This document shows positions 42,412 through 50,871 of a stretch of DNA of 64,000 nucleotides, one piece after another. The translations under genes and the position numbers were made by a program. Under the pieces are notes generated by a model, which ran no database searches, was not told where the DNA came from, and saw only the letters and a program-made list of their open reading frames with translations. Origin of the DNA: Sphingomonas sp. 3P27F8 (GTDB lineage Bacteria > Pseudomonadota > Alphaproteobacteria > Sphingomonadales > Sphingomonadaceae); NCBI RefSeq assembly GCF_005502745.1, contig NZ_SCNL01000007.1, positions 1-64,000 on the forward strand, written 5' to 3'. Each line of letters opens with the position of its first letter. Within the stretch, counting starts at the first letter, position 1.

Positions 42412-44823
42412 ATGTCGAAGCGGTTCTCAATGCTGCTCTGCGCCACAGTCGTGCCTGCGTTCAGCGCTCCGGCGCTCGCTCAGACCGGCCCGACGGAGGT
42501 GGCGCCATCCGCCTCCGATAAAGCAGCCGCCGCCGGCCTTCCCGAAGTCATCGTCACGGCGCGACGCCGGGCGGAGGATGCGCAGCGCGTGCCCGCAGCC
42601 CTGTCGGTGGTGGGCGGCGCGCTCATCGACCAGAGTTATACGGTCAACACGCAGGGCCTGACGGCGCTGATCCCGACGCTGAACTACAGCTCGGCCAACC
42701 CGCGCAACACCGCGTTTACGATCCGCGGCCTCGGTTCGAGCGTCGTCGCGGTCAGTCAGGCGAACGACGGGCTGGAGCCGGGCGTCGGCTTCTATGTCGA
42801 TCAGGTCTACCATGCCCGCCCCGCGACCGCCGCGTTCGACTTTGCCGATATCGAGCAAGTCGAGGAATTGCGCGGACCGCAGGGAACGCTGTTCGGCAAG
42901 AACACGACCGCCGGCGCGCTTAACATCACCACCCGTGCGCCGAGCTTTACGCGCGAAGGCTTCGCCGAGCTATCCTATGGCAATTATAATTACGTCCAGG
43001 CGAAGGGATGGGCATCGGGACCGATCACCGACACCATCGCCTATCGCATCTCCGGTGTGTCGACCCGGCGAGACGGCGTGCTAGACAATGTCCGCACCGG
43101 CCGTGCGGCCAATACGCTGGGCACACAGGCGGCGCGCGGGCAATTGCTGTTCAAGCCCGACGACACGATCCAGATGCGCGTCATCGCCGACTTCACCAAT
43201 TTTCAGGCCTATTGCTGTACGCAGGTCTATCTGCGCACCGGCACGTCGTTGCGCGCGCCCTCGCGCCAGTTCGGCGGACCGGCCGGCCTTGCGGCGCAGT
43301 TCGGTTACGCGCCGCCCAGCACCAATCCTTACGACCGCAAGACCGATATCGACGGGCCGCTCGGCGTCGACACCAACGAGGGCGGGGTCAGCGCGATCAC
43401 CGACTGGAACCTCGGGCCGGTGACCCTGACGTCGGTGACGGCGTGGCGCTTCTGGAACTGGGATGCGGAGAACGACCGCGACTATACCGGCTTGCCCGTC
43501 CAGCTGTCGCAGCACATCCCGTCACGGCAGGATCAGTATAGTCAGGAGCTGCGGCTCGCGTCGAACGGCGCGGGGCCGCTGTCCTATGTCGTCGGCCTCT
43601 ACGGCTTCCGTCAGCGGCTCACCGGGCGACCGATCAGCATCTATGGCCCGGCTGCCGCCCGCTATCTGATCGGCACTACCGTCGTCACCGGTACCGCGCC
43701 GAACCAGGTGACGACGGCGGTGCCGTCCAACTTGCTCGACGGCTACGGACAGGACGGCCGCACCGACTTTCGCAGCCTCAGCTACGCGGCGTTCGGCGAG
43801 GTCAATTACCGCTTCCTCGACCGCCTGACCGCGACTGTCGGCCTGCGCTACACGCAGGAGGAGAAGGACGGCTATTACGATACGACCGTCTCAGGTGGTC
43901 CGGCGACGACCAACGCCGCGCTCATCAACGCGCGTCTCGGCGTGCTGCGCCCGCAAAGCTATGAGGCGCATAACAGCGACGGAAGCTTGTCGGGGCGCGG
44001 CAACTTGGCCTGGCAGGTCAGCGACACGACGATGGCCTATGCGAGCTATGCGCGCGGGTTCAAATCGGGCGGGATCAACATGTCGGGCCTGCCGCTCGAC
44101 AGCAACAATCAGCCCGCGCTGGCGACCGCCGTGGTGCGGCCCGAGCGCAACGAAACCTATGAGATCGGGCTGAAGAACACCTTGTTCGACAACCGGCTGA
44201 TCTTCAACATCGACGGCTTCTACACCAAGGTCCACGACTTCCAGGCGACCGTAGTGGAGAACTCGCTGACCCAGACGGTGCAGCTGCGCGGTTATCTCTC
44301 CAACATCCCGGAGGTGACGGTGAAGGGGATTGAGGCAGACGTGACCGCACTGATCCTGCCGGGGCTCAGCGTGCGAACCAACTTCGCCTATTCTGATGGG
44401 AAATATACAAACTATCCCGCTGGCCCGTGCCCGCTGGAGGTGCAGACCGCCGCGACCACCCGTTGCAGCCTGACGGGGCGCAGTCTCGCGTCACTACCGC
44501 GCTTCGCGATCACCGCGGGGCTGGATTACCAGCGGCCGCTGGGCAGCGGGCAGGTGTTCGTCCACATCGACACCGCCTCGCGCAGCGGCTTCAACGGCGA
44601 TCCCAGCCTGTCGCGCTTCACCTATATCCGCGCCTACAACCTGACCAACGCCAATATCGGCTACCGATTCGCCGATGGGTTGGAACTGATCGTCTGGGCA
44701 CGCAATCTGCTCGACGCCGATTACATCCAGAACCTGACGATCCAGGCCGGCAATTCCGGCCTGATCGTCGGCACACCAAGCGATCCGCGCACCATCGGCG
44801 GAACGATCCGCTTCCGCATGTGA
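42412..44823 (+). CDS. TonB-dependent outer-membrane receptor
   Basis: An 803-residue outer-membrane protein: signal peptide ending AAPALAQ-like (FSAPALAQTG), TonB box region LPEVIVTARRRAED, plug domain (VVGGALIDQSYTVNTQGLTA, then FTIRGLGSSVVAVSQANDG and LRGPQGTLFGKNTTAGALNI), then a long 22-strand barrel ending in FRM. It imports a scarce substrate using TonB energy. It lies after molbindin and the ModE-like gene on the same strand, which hints at a molybdenum- or tungsten-linked ligand, but most sphingomonad receptors of this IroN/FepA-like type have unknown ligands. Confidence 0.93.
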   Translation: MSKRFSMLLCATVVPAFSAPALAQTGPTEVAPSASDKAAAAGLPEVIVTARRRAEDAQRVPAALSVVGGALIDQSYTVNTQGLTALIPTLNYSSANPRNTAFTIRGLGSSVVAVSQANDGLEPGVGFYVDQVYHARPATAAFDFADIEQVEELRGPQGTLFGKNTTAGALNITTRAPSFTREGFAELSYGNYNYVQAKGWASGPITDTIAYRISGVSTRRDGVLDNVRTGRAANTLGTQAARGQLLFKPDDTIQMRVIADFTNFQAYCCTQVYLRTGTSLRAPSRQFGGPAGLAAQFGYAPPSTNPYDRKTDIDGPLGVDTNEGGVSAITDWNLGPVTLTSVTAWRFWNWDAENDRDYTGLPVQLSQHIPSRQDQYSQELRLASNGAGPLSYVVGLYGFRQRLTGRPISIYGPAAARYLIGTTVVTGTAPNQVTTAVPSNLLDGYGQDGRTDFRSLSYAAFGEVNYRFLDRLTATVGLRYTQEEKDGYYDTTVSGGPATTNAALINARLGVLRPQSYEAHNSDGSLSGRGNLAWQVSDTTMAYASYARGFKSGGINMSGLPLDSNNQPALATAVVRPERNETYEIGLKNTLFDNRLIFNIDGFYTKVHDFQATVVENSLTQTVQLRGYLSNIPEVTVKGIEADVTALILPGLSVRTNFAYSDGKYTNYPAGPCPLEVQTAATTRCSLTGRSLASLPRFAITAGLDYQRPLGSGQVFVHIDTASRSGFNGDPSLSRFTYIRAYNLTNANIGYRFADGLELIVWARNLLDADYIQNLTIQAGNSGLIVGTPSDPRTIGGTIRFRM

Positions 44824-45443
44824 TGTGCAGCCCTCGCCCATCACGAAAACCGATCATGCCACCGGATTCGCCACATCATCCGATGCCGGTGAAGGCCGTA
44901 GCGGCTCGGGCGCCCTCCGGCACCATTTTTGCCGTCCGGCAGCGTTCACGAACGTCCGATAATCGACTAATATAAAATCGTTTTTCTAATTTGTCCGGCG
45001 AGGCTTGGGTTGGTTCGCCCGCAGACAGCCCACATCTGTGTCTTGGGTTCATCACGGGGGCGACCGTTGGTATCGGTGACGGCGTGGCACCTCATGCGCG
45101 GTGTCCGCGACAGGTGGCGGACGAGCGCCGAGCCGGCGACCAGATAAGTCGGCGCGCGGGACCATCAAATGGTTTGCCGCATTGGCATTTCACCTCATCG
45201 AAACGGGCCCCCGTTGCCACGAGAGAGCGATTTTGCTAGCGCCGCGCCCGGTGATATTGAGTTCCGCCACATCCACACGGCAATACCTATGTCTCGTCAC
45301 AAACTCTTTTCAATCGCTTTATGCGACGCGCAGGCGAACATGGGATAATAGTGGAATAATAGAACGTGTCATTTAGAGTATCGACGATGAGTAAATCGTT
45401 CTATTCAGCCTTGTCTTCCCGCAGAATTGCGTAGGATTGGCTC
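44824..45443. other. Long intergenic region before the polysaccharide locus
   Basis: About 620 bp without a supportable gene. The left part has an AT-rich patch (AATATAAAATCG, near 44968). Open frames in the middle carry a short GTIKWF stretch reminiscent of cold-shock proteins, but it does not continue. The right 110 bp is AT-rich, contains the inverted repeat at 45358-45405, and leads into the ribosome-binding site of the sugar transferase gene. The region probably holds the promoter of the polysaccharide operon. Confidence 0.6.
45358..45405. promoter_or_regulatory. Inverted repeat in the polysaccharide operon leader
   Basis: AATAGAACG (45358-45366) and CGTTCTATT (45397-45405) are exact complements with 30 bp between, 39-86 bp upstream of the GTG start at 45444. 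This could be an operator or a leader hairpin. The sequence around it (GGATAATAGTGGAATAATAG) has direct TAATAG repeats that resemble -10 elements. Confidence 0.4.
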
Positions 45444-46715
45444 GTGAATTTTACCTTCATTCAAGGACCGGGCAGTCGGTTTTTGCGTCTGCGCTATCAG
45501 CTCGCGGGCGCTTTCATCGCGATATTTATTCCCTATCTTCTGATCGTGCTGACCAGCTCGCCAGAGTCTGTGAGTATCTATCTGCTGACTAAAACCCTTT
45601 TCTTCAGTATGTTAGCCACAATTCTGGGAGTCATTCTCTTTCGCAGCCTTAGCCAATATCCCGGCGTGGAAGCGAATGCCTATACGCTGCCTTCCTTCGG
45701 AATTTCTTTCGGGTTACTGCTTGCGATTCTGATCCTGGCGCGGTTTCCCTACAGCCGAATGCTGCTGTTTAGCAGTTTCGGCCTAATCATTATCTGGTTC
45801 ATGTTCGTCAATACTATTGCGAACCGCCGGAGAATTCTGACTATTGGTGTCGTGCCCGGCGGCGATCATGAACTTATACTGGGCGTGGAGGGCGTTCGCT
45901 GGATTCTGCTCGATGCGCCGGAGCTGGATACCGCCGCCATCCACGCGGTCACAGCAGACCTCAGGATCGATCTGGCGCCCGAATGGGACAGGTGGCTCGC
46001 GGATTGCGCATTGCTGGGTATACCGGTCTACCATACCAAACACTTAGCGGAATCGCTTACCGGGATGGTCCAGTTGGAGCATCTGTCTGAAAACAGCTTC
46101 GGCACGCTCGCCCCTGTCTCGGCGTTCATGACGATAAAGCATCTGATGGACTGGTTGGTCGCGGCGATCGCCATGCTCTTCCTCCTGCCGCTCATGGCAG
46201 CCCTTTGCATCGCGGTTCGGCTGGATTCGCCCGGGCCCGCGATCTTCCGCCAGACACGCATGGGATATCGAGGCGTACCATTCACGGTATACAAGTTTCG
46301 CACGATGCACGCCGCGCCGACGGGTGCATCCACACTCCATGCAGCTAAAACGCAATCGGAAGATTCCCGGATCACTCGCATTGGAAGCTTCCTGCGCCGC
46401 AGCCGAATCGATGAGCTACCGCAGATCGTGAATATCCTGAAGGGCGAGATGAGCTGGATCGGTCCCCGCCCGGAGGCACGAATTCTCTCTGAATGGTATG
46501 AGGGAGAAATTCCGTTCTATCGTTATCGTCATATCGTCCGCCCCGGGATTACGGGGTGGGCTCAGGTCAATCAGGGGCATGTTGCGGAGGTCGATGAGGT
46601 TAGAAACAAGCTTTTTTTCGATTTCTATTATATCAAGAACTATTCGCCGTGGATCGATCTCCTGATCGTCTCGAAGACGGTTCAGACCGTATTGACCGGC
46701 TTCGGCGCCAAGTGA
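45444..46715 (+). CDS. Exopolysaccharide initiating sugar transferase (polyprenyl glycosylphosphotransferase)
   Basis: A 423-residue membrane protein. The N-terminal third has four or five hydrophobic helices (from LRYQLAGAFIAIFIPYLLIV), then a soluble linker. The C-terminal bacterial sugar transferase domain has RQTRMGYRGVPFTVYKFRTM, RRSRIDELPQIVNILKGEMS, the WIGPRPE motif and YRHIVRPGITGWAQVNQGH. It transfers the first sugar phosphate to undecaprenyl phosphate at the inner membrane. The start is GTG 45444 with a TAGGA-type site. It opens the locus that contains Wzx and a Wzy-like gene. Confidence 0.93.
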   Translation: MNFTFIQGPGSRFLRLRYQLAGAFIAIFIPYLLIVLTSSPESVSIYLLTKTLFFSMLATILGVILFRSLSQYPGVEANAYTLPSFGISFGLLLAILILARFPYSRMLLFSSFGLIIIWFMFVNTIANRRRILTIGVVPGGDHELILGVEGVRWILLDAPELDTAAIHAVTADLRIDLAPEWDRWLADCALLGIPVYHTKHLAESLTGMVQLEHLSENSFGTLAPVSAFMTIKHLMDWLVAAIAMLFLLPLMAALCIAVRLDSPGPAIFRQTRMGYRGVPFTVYKFRTMHAAPTGASTLHAAKTQSEDSRITRIGSFLRRSRIDELPQIVNILKGEMSWIGPRPEARILSEWYEGEIPFYRYRHIVRPGITGWAQVNQGHVAEVDEVRNKLFFDFYYIKNYSPWIDLLIVSKTVQTVLTGFGAK

Positions 46716-46752
46716 GCAGGCGCTCCGACATCCCCCAACGGCCCGGCCGCCA

Positions 46753-47541
46753 GTGATACCGGCTTGGCGAACATGGGTGGAACCAGGCGTGCCGCCCCTG
46801 GCGAGAAACCTCATTTGGGAAACATTCTTCGTCCATGCCAAAAGGGGGGTCGATTTCGAGGCGCATCTTCCATGGCATGCGGCCCCCTCAACCCGTTCCG
46901 TCCTCCTTTCAGACGCGCGCGGCAACCTGGTCGCGACGGCGATCGTACGTCCGGCGCGACAGACCGGCGTTGCAATGGTCGGCTTCGTCTGTGTGGACGA
47001 ACCATTCCGGGGCGGCGGCACCGGCCGCGATCTCATCGCGGCGGTCAATGCCTTCACCGACGCGGCGGACTATCGGGCGTCGCTGTTATGGACCGGATTC
47101 CCGGGAATCTATACGCGAAGCGGATATGACGTGATCGGCCGGGATGCGTTCGTTCGGATTTCCCGTCGTGGGATCGGGGAAGACTTTGCGCACACCCACG
47201 CCAGTTCGAAATGGCCCGGGCCCTGTGACGGCGAAGGTCTGCCCGCCTTCGCGGTGTCGGCGCATCGGTTGTGTACCGAAAGAGCGAAACTGATCGTAGC
47301 GGAAGGTCCGCGCGGCGTGACGCTCCTAGACTGGCAGGGCTCTCCAGCGGAGGTTCTGGCAATCATGGAGGCGGAGGGCCATGCCGTCTGGAACGTCAAT
47401 CTTTCTGCCCCCGACCACTTTCTGGAAGCGATCCCGGCGGATCGATACGCTATCGAATGTCGTGAGGGGGCCGCCACCATGGCACGCTTCACAGAAGCCG
47501 TGTTTCCGATTGATTATGTGCCCATAGCCGAACGCATCTAA
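46753..47541 (+). CDS. GNAT-family N-acetyltransferase
   Basis: A 262-residue protein. The N-terminal GNAT domain shows MVGFVCVDEPFRGGGTGRDL, the Q/RxxGxG/A acetyl-CoA-binding motif (RGGGTG, about residues 86-91), and LLWTGFPGIYTRSGYD. A less conserved second half is present. In a polysaccharide locus with DegT proteins it may acetylate an amino-sugar nucleotide (inference). The start is probably GTG 46753; no better ATG is in frame near it. The next gene follows after 11 bp. Confidence 0.8.
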   Translation: MIPAWRTWVEPGVPPLARNLIWETFFVHAKRGVDFEAHLPWHAAPSTRSVLLSDARGNLVATAIVRPARQTGVAMVGFVCVDEPFRGGGTGRDLIAAVNAFTDAADYRASLLWTGFPGIYTRSGYDVIGRDAFVRISRRGIGEDFAHTHASSKWPGPCDGEGLPAFAVSAHRLCTERAKLIVAEGPRGVTLLDWQGSPAEVLAIMEAEGHAVWNVNLSAPDHFLEAIPADRYAIECREGAATMARFTEAVFPIDYVPIAERI

Positions 47542-47552
47542 AGGAACGCTCT

Positions 47553-48650
47553 ATGTCGGGACCCCTCCTGCCGATCGTGAAGGTCCGCATGCCGCCGGCT
47601 GATCGGCTCGTGCCAATGCTTGAGGACGTTCTTTACGGCGGCATGCTGGCGGAAGGCGAGCATGTGTACGAGTTCGAGCGGCGTTTTGCCGCGCATTTCG
47701 GACTGCCAGAGATTCTCGGGTTCAGCAGTGGTACGGCCGCCCTGCATGTCGCGCTTCTGAGTTGCGGCGTCGAGCCGGGAGATGAAGTCGTTACGACATC
47801 GATGACCGCAGAACCGACTAATACGACCATCCTGCAAACCGGGGCAATCCCCGTCTTTGCCGATGTCGAACCGGACAGCGGCAATCTCGATCCCCGATCC
47901 GTCGAAGCCTGTATCGGGCCGCGCACGCGTGCGATTCTGGTGGTTCATTATGCGGGCTATCCAGCCCGGTTGAACGCATTACGCGAGATTGCCGATCGGC
48001 ACGACGTCGCATTAATCGAGGACTGCGCCCACGCGCTCGGCGCGCGCTATGCCGGCCAGGCGATCGGCACGATCGGCGATGCCGCGATCTTCTCGTTCCA
48101 GGCGATCAAGCACATGACGACGGTAGATGGGGGGGCGCTGGTGCTTCGCGATCCTAGCCGGATCCGCGACGCGCGCAAACTGCGCTGGTTCGGCCTGGAA
48201 AAGGGTGTGCCGCGCACCGAGGTCGATATCACGCGCGCGGGCTACAAGTACAACATGACAAACGTGGCGGGCGCGATCGGCCTGCGCCAGCTTGACAGTA
48301 TCGACGCCGCCATAGACCGGCATAAGGAGAATGGCCGCTTCTTCGACACGGCGGTCGCTGGCGTGCCTGGCCTTGCCTGCGTCGGGATTGAACAGGCCAG
48401 CGAGCCGAGCTATTGGATCTACACGCTCTTGGCCGAAGACTCCGACGCGGTCGAACGCCGGTTGGCCGAAATCGGCGTTGCCGCATCCAAGCTGCATCGC
48501 CCGAACCATCTGCATTCGGTGTTCGCACCCTATCGACGTCCGTTGCCGGGACTAGAGGAATTCTATCGCCGGCTGGTACACATCCCATGCGGCTGGTGGG
48601 TCACCGACGAGGATCGGGCCCGCATTGCTGATGCCTTGCGCCAGGTATAG
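47553..48650 (+). CDS. DegT/DnrJ/EryC1/StrS-family sugar aminotransferase
   Basis: A 365-residue PLP enzyme. LAEGEHVYEFERRFAAHFGL, FSSGTAALHVALLSCGVEPG, LIEDCAHALGARYAGQAIG and FSFQAIKHMTTVDGGALVL are the family motifs, with the PLP-binding Lys186 in AIKHMTT. It likely aminates a keto-sugar nucleotide, such as the 4-keto product of the CapE-like dehydratase encoded below. It is followed directly by a paralogue lacking this lysine (3 bp gap). Confidence 0.92.
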   Translation: MSGPLLPIVKVRMPPADRLVPMLEDVLYGGMLAEGEHVYEFERRFAAHFGLPEILGFSSGTAALHVALLSCGVEPGDEVVTTSMTAEPTNTTILQTGAIPVFADVEPDSGNLDPRSVEACIGPRTRAILVVHYAGYPARLNALREIADRHDVALIEDCAHALGARYAGQAIGTIGDAAIFSFQAIKHMTTVDGGALVLRDPSRIRDARKLRWFGLEKGVPRTEVDITRAGYKYNMTNVAGAIGLRQLDSIDAAIDRHKENGRFFDTAVAGVPGLACVGIEQASEPSYWIYTLLAEDSDAVERRLAEIGVAASKLHRPNHLHSVFAPYRRPLPGLEEFYRRLVHIPCGWWVTDEDRARIADALRQV

Positions 48651-48653
48651 ACC

Positions 48654-49769
48654 ATGACGATCGCGCTCTTCGATTGTCGCGTGGACGATGTAGCTGCCCG
48701 CGCCCTTGATCCACTGTGGCGCAGTGGGCGGCTGGCATCGGGCCCCGCAGTGCCGGCCCTCGAGCAACGGCTCGGCGCCTATGTCGGCGATCGAGCCGTC
48801 GCTGCGATGAGCGACATGACCCAGGCACTAGCAATGGCGCTGCGCCTGGCGGGCGTCGGGGCGGGCGACGAGGTCATCACGCTGGCGATGAACTGCATGT
48901 CATCGAACAGCGCGATCGCGCTTGTCGGCGCCACGCCGGTATGGGTGGATGTAGATCCGGACACGGGCAGCATCGACATCGCCGATCTCGCCGCCTGTTT
49001 CACCGAACGGATACGCGCGGTCGTCGTCTACCATCTGGCCGGCTATATCGGCGACCTGGATGCCGTACGCTCCTTGTGCGACGCCGCCGGCGTACCGCTG
49101 ATCGAGGATGCAAACGCTGCGCTGGGCGCCGAATGGCGCGGACGGCGTGCCGGTACGATCGGCGATTTCGCCGTATTCTCTTTCTACGCCAACCGACAGG
49201 TCAACGGCATAGAGGGTGCCGCGCTTGTCTGCGCGCGGGAGGAGGACGCCGCGCGAGTACGAATATTGCGGCGCTTTGGTATTGATACGGCACGGTTCCG
49301 GACCCCGGACGGGGAGATCGATCCGGCGCTCGATGTCGCGGAGATCGGCGTTGCGTCGTCGCTGACCAATGTCAACGCAACGCTTGCCGATCACGCGATG
49401 AACGACCTCGACGCGCGTCTCGCCCGCAACCGGAGCAATGTCGAACGGCTGTCCGCCGAATTGGCCGATGTCCCCGGTTTGCGCTTCGTTGCCGAGCTCC
49501 AGGGCGCAAGAGGCGTCTTCTGGGTGGCGCTGGTTCGCAGCACCACGCGCGACCGTTTGATGACCGGCCTCAAGTCCGCCGGGATCCAATGTTCCAGACT
49601 GCATCAGCGCAACGATGTCTACACCGGCTTCCATGCGAACAGGCGGAATCTGCCCGGCACGACGATGCTCGAAAAGGAGATGCTTGCACTTCCTTGCGGG
49701 TGGTGGTTGTCGCACGATGAACTTGATCGGATCGTCGCGGCGGTTCGCCAGAGCGCGCAACGGACGTGA
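48654..49769 (+). CDS. DegT/StrS-family protein lacking the PLP lysine
   Basis: A 371-residue paralogue of the preceding gene with the same fold: SDMTQALAMALRLAGVGAGD, LIEDANAALGAEWRGRRAGT and VFSFYANRQVNGIEGAALV. At the position of Lys186 of the neighbour it has Arg181 (FYANRQ), so it cannot form the normal internal aldimine. Members without Lys include dehydratases such as ColD, which use His there, and structural partners. It may be a non-catalytic partner of the first gene product or a different enzyme. Start ATG 48654 is 3 bp after the upstream stop. Confidence 0.88.
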   Translation: MTIALFDCRVDDVAARALDPLWRSGRLASGPAVPALEQRLGAYVGDRAVAAMSDMTQALAMALRLAGVGAGDEVITLAMNCMSSNSAIALVGATPVWVDVDPDTGSIDIADLAACFTERIRAVVVYHLAGYIGDLDAVRSLCDAAGVPLIEDANAALGAEWRGRRAGTIGDFAVFSFYANRQVNGIEGAALVCAREEDAARVRILRRFGIDTARFRTPDGEIDPALDVAEIGVASSLTNVNATLADHAMNDLDARLARNRSNVERLSAELADVPGLRFVAELQGARGVFWVALVRSTTRDRLMTGLKSAGIQCSRLHQRNDVYTGFHANRRNLPGTTMLEKEMLALPCGWWLSHDELDRIVAAVRQSAQRT

Positions 49770-49840
49770 TTCACCTCGCCGGATGCAAGCATCCGGCAAT
49801 TTTCGTGACCATGCCCGTCCAAGGGCGAAGGGAAGATTTC

Positions 49841-50851
49841 ATGCTTGACGGCAAGACCTTGATGATTACCGGCGGAACGGGCTCCTTTGGAACGACCGTT
49901 CTGGGACGGTTTGTCGAAACCGGCGTCCGCCAGATCATCGTCTTCTCTCGGGACGAGAAGAAGCAAGAGGATTTGCGGCTGGCGCTGAAAAGCCCGAAGG
50001 TGCGTTTCGTCATCGGCGATACCCGCGATCCGCAATCGATCGACACGGCCATGCGCGGCGTGGATTTCGTGTTCCACGCGGCTGCGCTCAAACAGGTTCC
50101 GTCGTGCGAATTTTACCCGATGGAGGCGGTGCGCACGAACGTGACCGGCACCGACAACGTGATCCGCGCGGCGATCGCAAACGGGGTACACCGCCTCGTG
50201 CTTCTCAGCACCGACAAGGCCGTCTATCCGATCAACGCAATGGGCATATCCAAGGCGATGGCCGAAAAGGTACTCGTATCGCATGCGCGGGCGATGCACG
50301 CCGACGGTCCGGTCTTGTGTGCAACCCGTTACGGTAACGTCATGGCCTCCCGCGGATCGGTTATCCCGTTGTTCATCGAACGCATCAAGGCCGGGCAGCC
50401 GATGATGATTACCGATCCCGCCATGACGCGGTTCATGATGTCGCTCGAGGATTCGGTCGACCTTGTTCTGCACGCCTTTCGAAACGGAGAGCAGGGTGAC
50501 ATCTTCGTCCAGAAAGCGCCGGCCTGCACCATCGAAACGCTGTCGATCGCGCTCAGCGAGCTGTTCAATGTCCCGCTCAATACCGGCATCCTGGGCACGC
50601 GGCATGGAGAGAAGCTTTACGAGACGCTCGTCTCGCGCGAGGAAATGGCCAAGGCAGACGATATGGGCCGCTATTGGCGGGTGCCGGCAGACAACCGAGA
50701 TCTCAACTACGAACTGTTCATTTCAGAAGGGTCGCAGGCGTTGAACCAGATCGACGACTACACCTCGCACAATACAAACCGGCTTGATGTAGCGCAAACC
50801 AAGCAGCTTCTGCTGACACTGCCACATGTTCAGGCCGCACTGCGGCGCTGA
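49841..50851 (+). CDS. CapE-like UDP-GlcNAc 4,6-dehydratase (inverting type)
   Basis: A 336-residue extended SDR starting MLDGKTLMITGGTGSFGTTV (nucleotide motif TGGTGSFG). Markers of the CapE/WbjB/FlaA1-like inverting dehydratases are FHAAALKQVPSCEFYPMEAV, the catalytic STDKAVYPINAMGISKAM (Met-x3-Lys in place of Tyr-x3-Lys) and RYGNVMASRGSVIP. It would turn UDP-GlcNAc into a UDP-4-keto-6-deoxy sugar, the entry to N-acetylated fucosamine-type sugars. No CapF or CapG genes are in the window. AAGGGAAG before ATG 49841 supports the start. Confidence 0.93.
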   Translation: MLDGKTLMITGGTGSFGTTVLGRFVETGVRQIIVFSRDEKKQEDLRLALKSPKVRFVIGDTRDPQSIDTAMRGVDFVFHAAALKQVPSCEFYPMEAVRTNVTGTDNVIRAAIANGVHRLVLLSTDKAVYPINAMGISKAMAEKVLVSHARAMHADGPVLCATRYGNVMASRGSVIPLFIERIKAGQPMMITDPAMTRFMMSLEDSVDLVLHAFRNGEQGDIFVQKAPACTIETLSIALSELFNVPLNTGILGTRHGEKLYETLVSREEMAKADDMGRYWRVPADNRDLNYELFISEGSQALNQIDDYTSHNTNRLDVAQTKQLLLTLPHVQAALRR

Positions 50852-50871
50852 CGTCGGCGCTGCCGATCCCC

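Noticed and set aside
45140-45240. GTIKWF stretch resembling the start of a cold-shock protein
   Set aside because: The similarity stops after six residues, RNP motifs are absent, and no ribosome-binding site is present.
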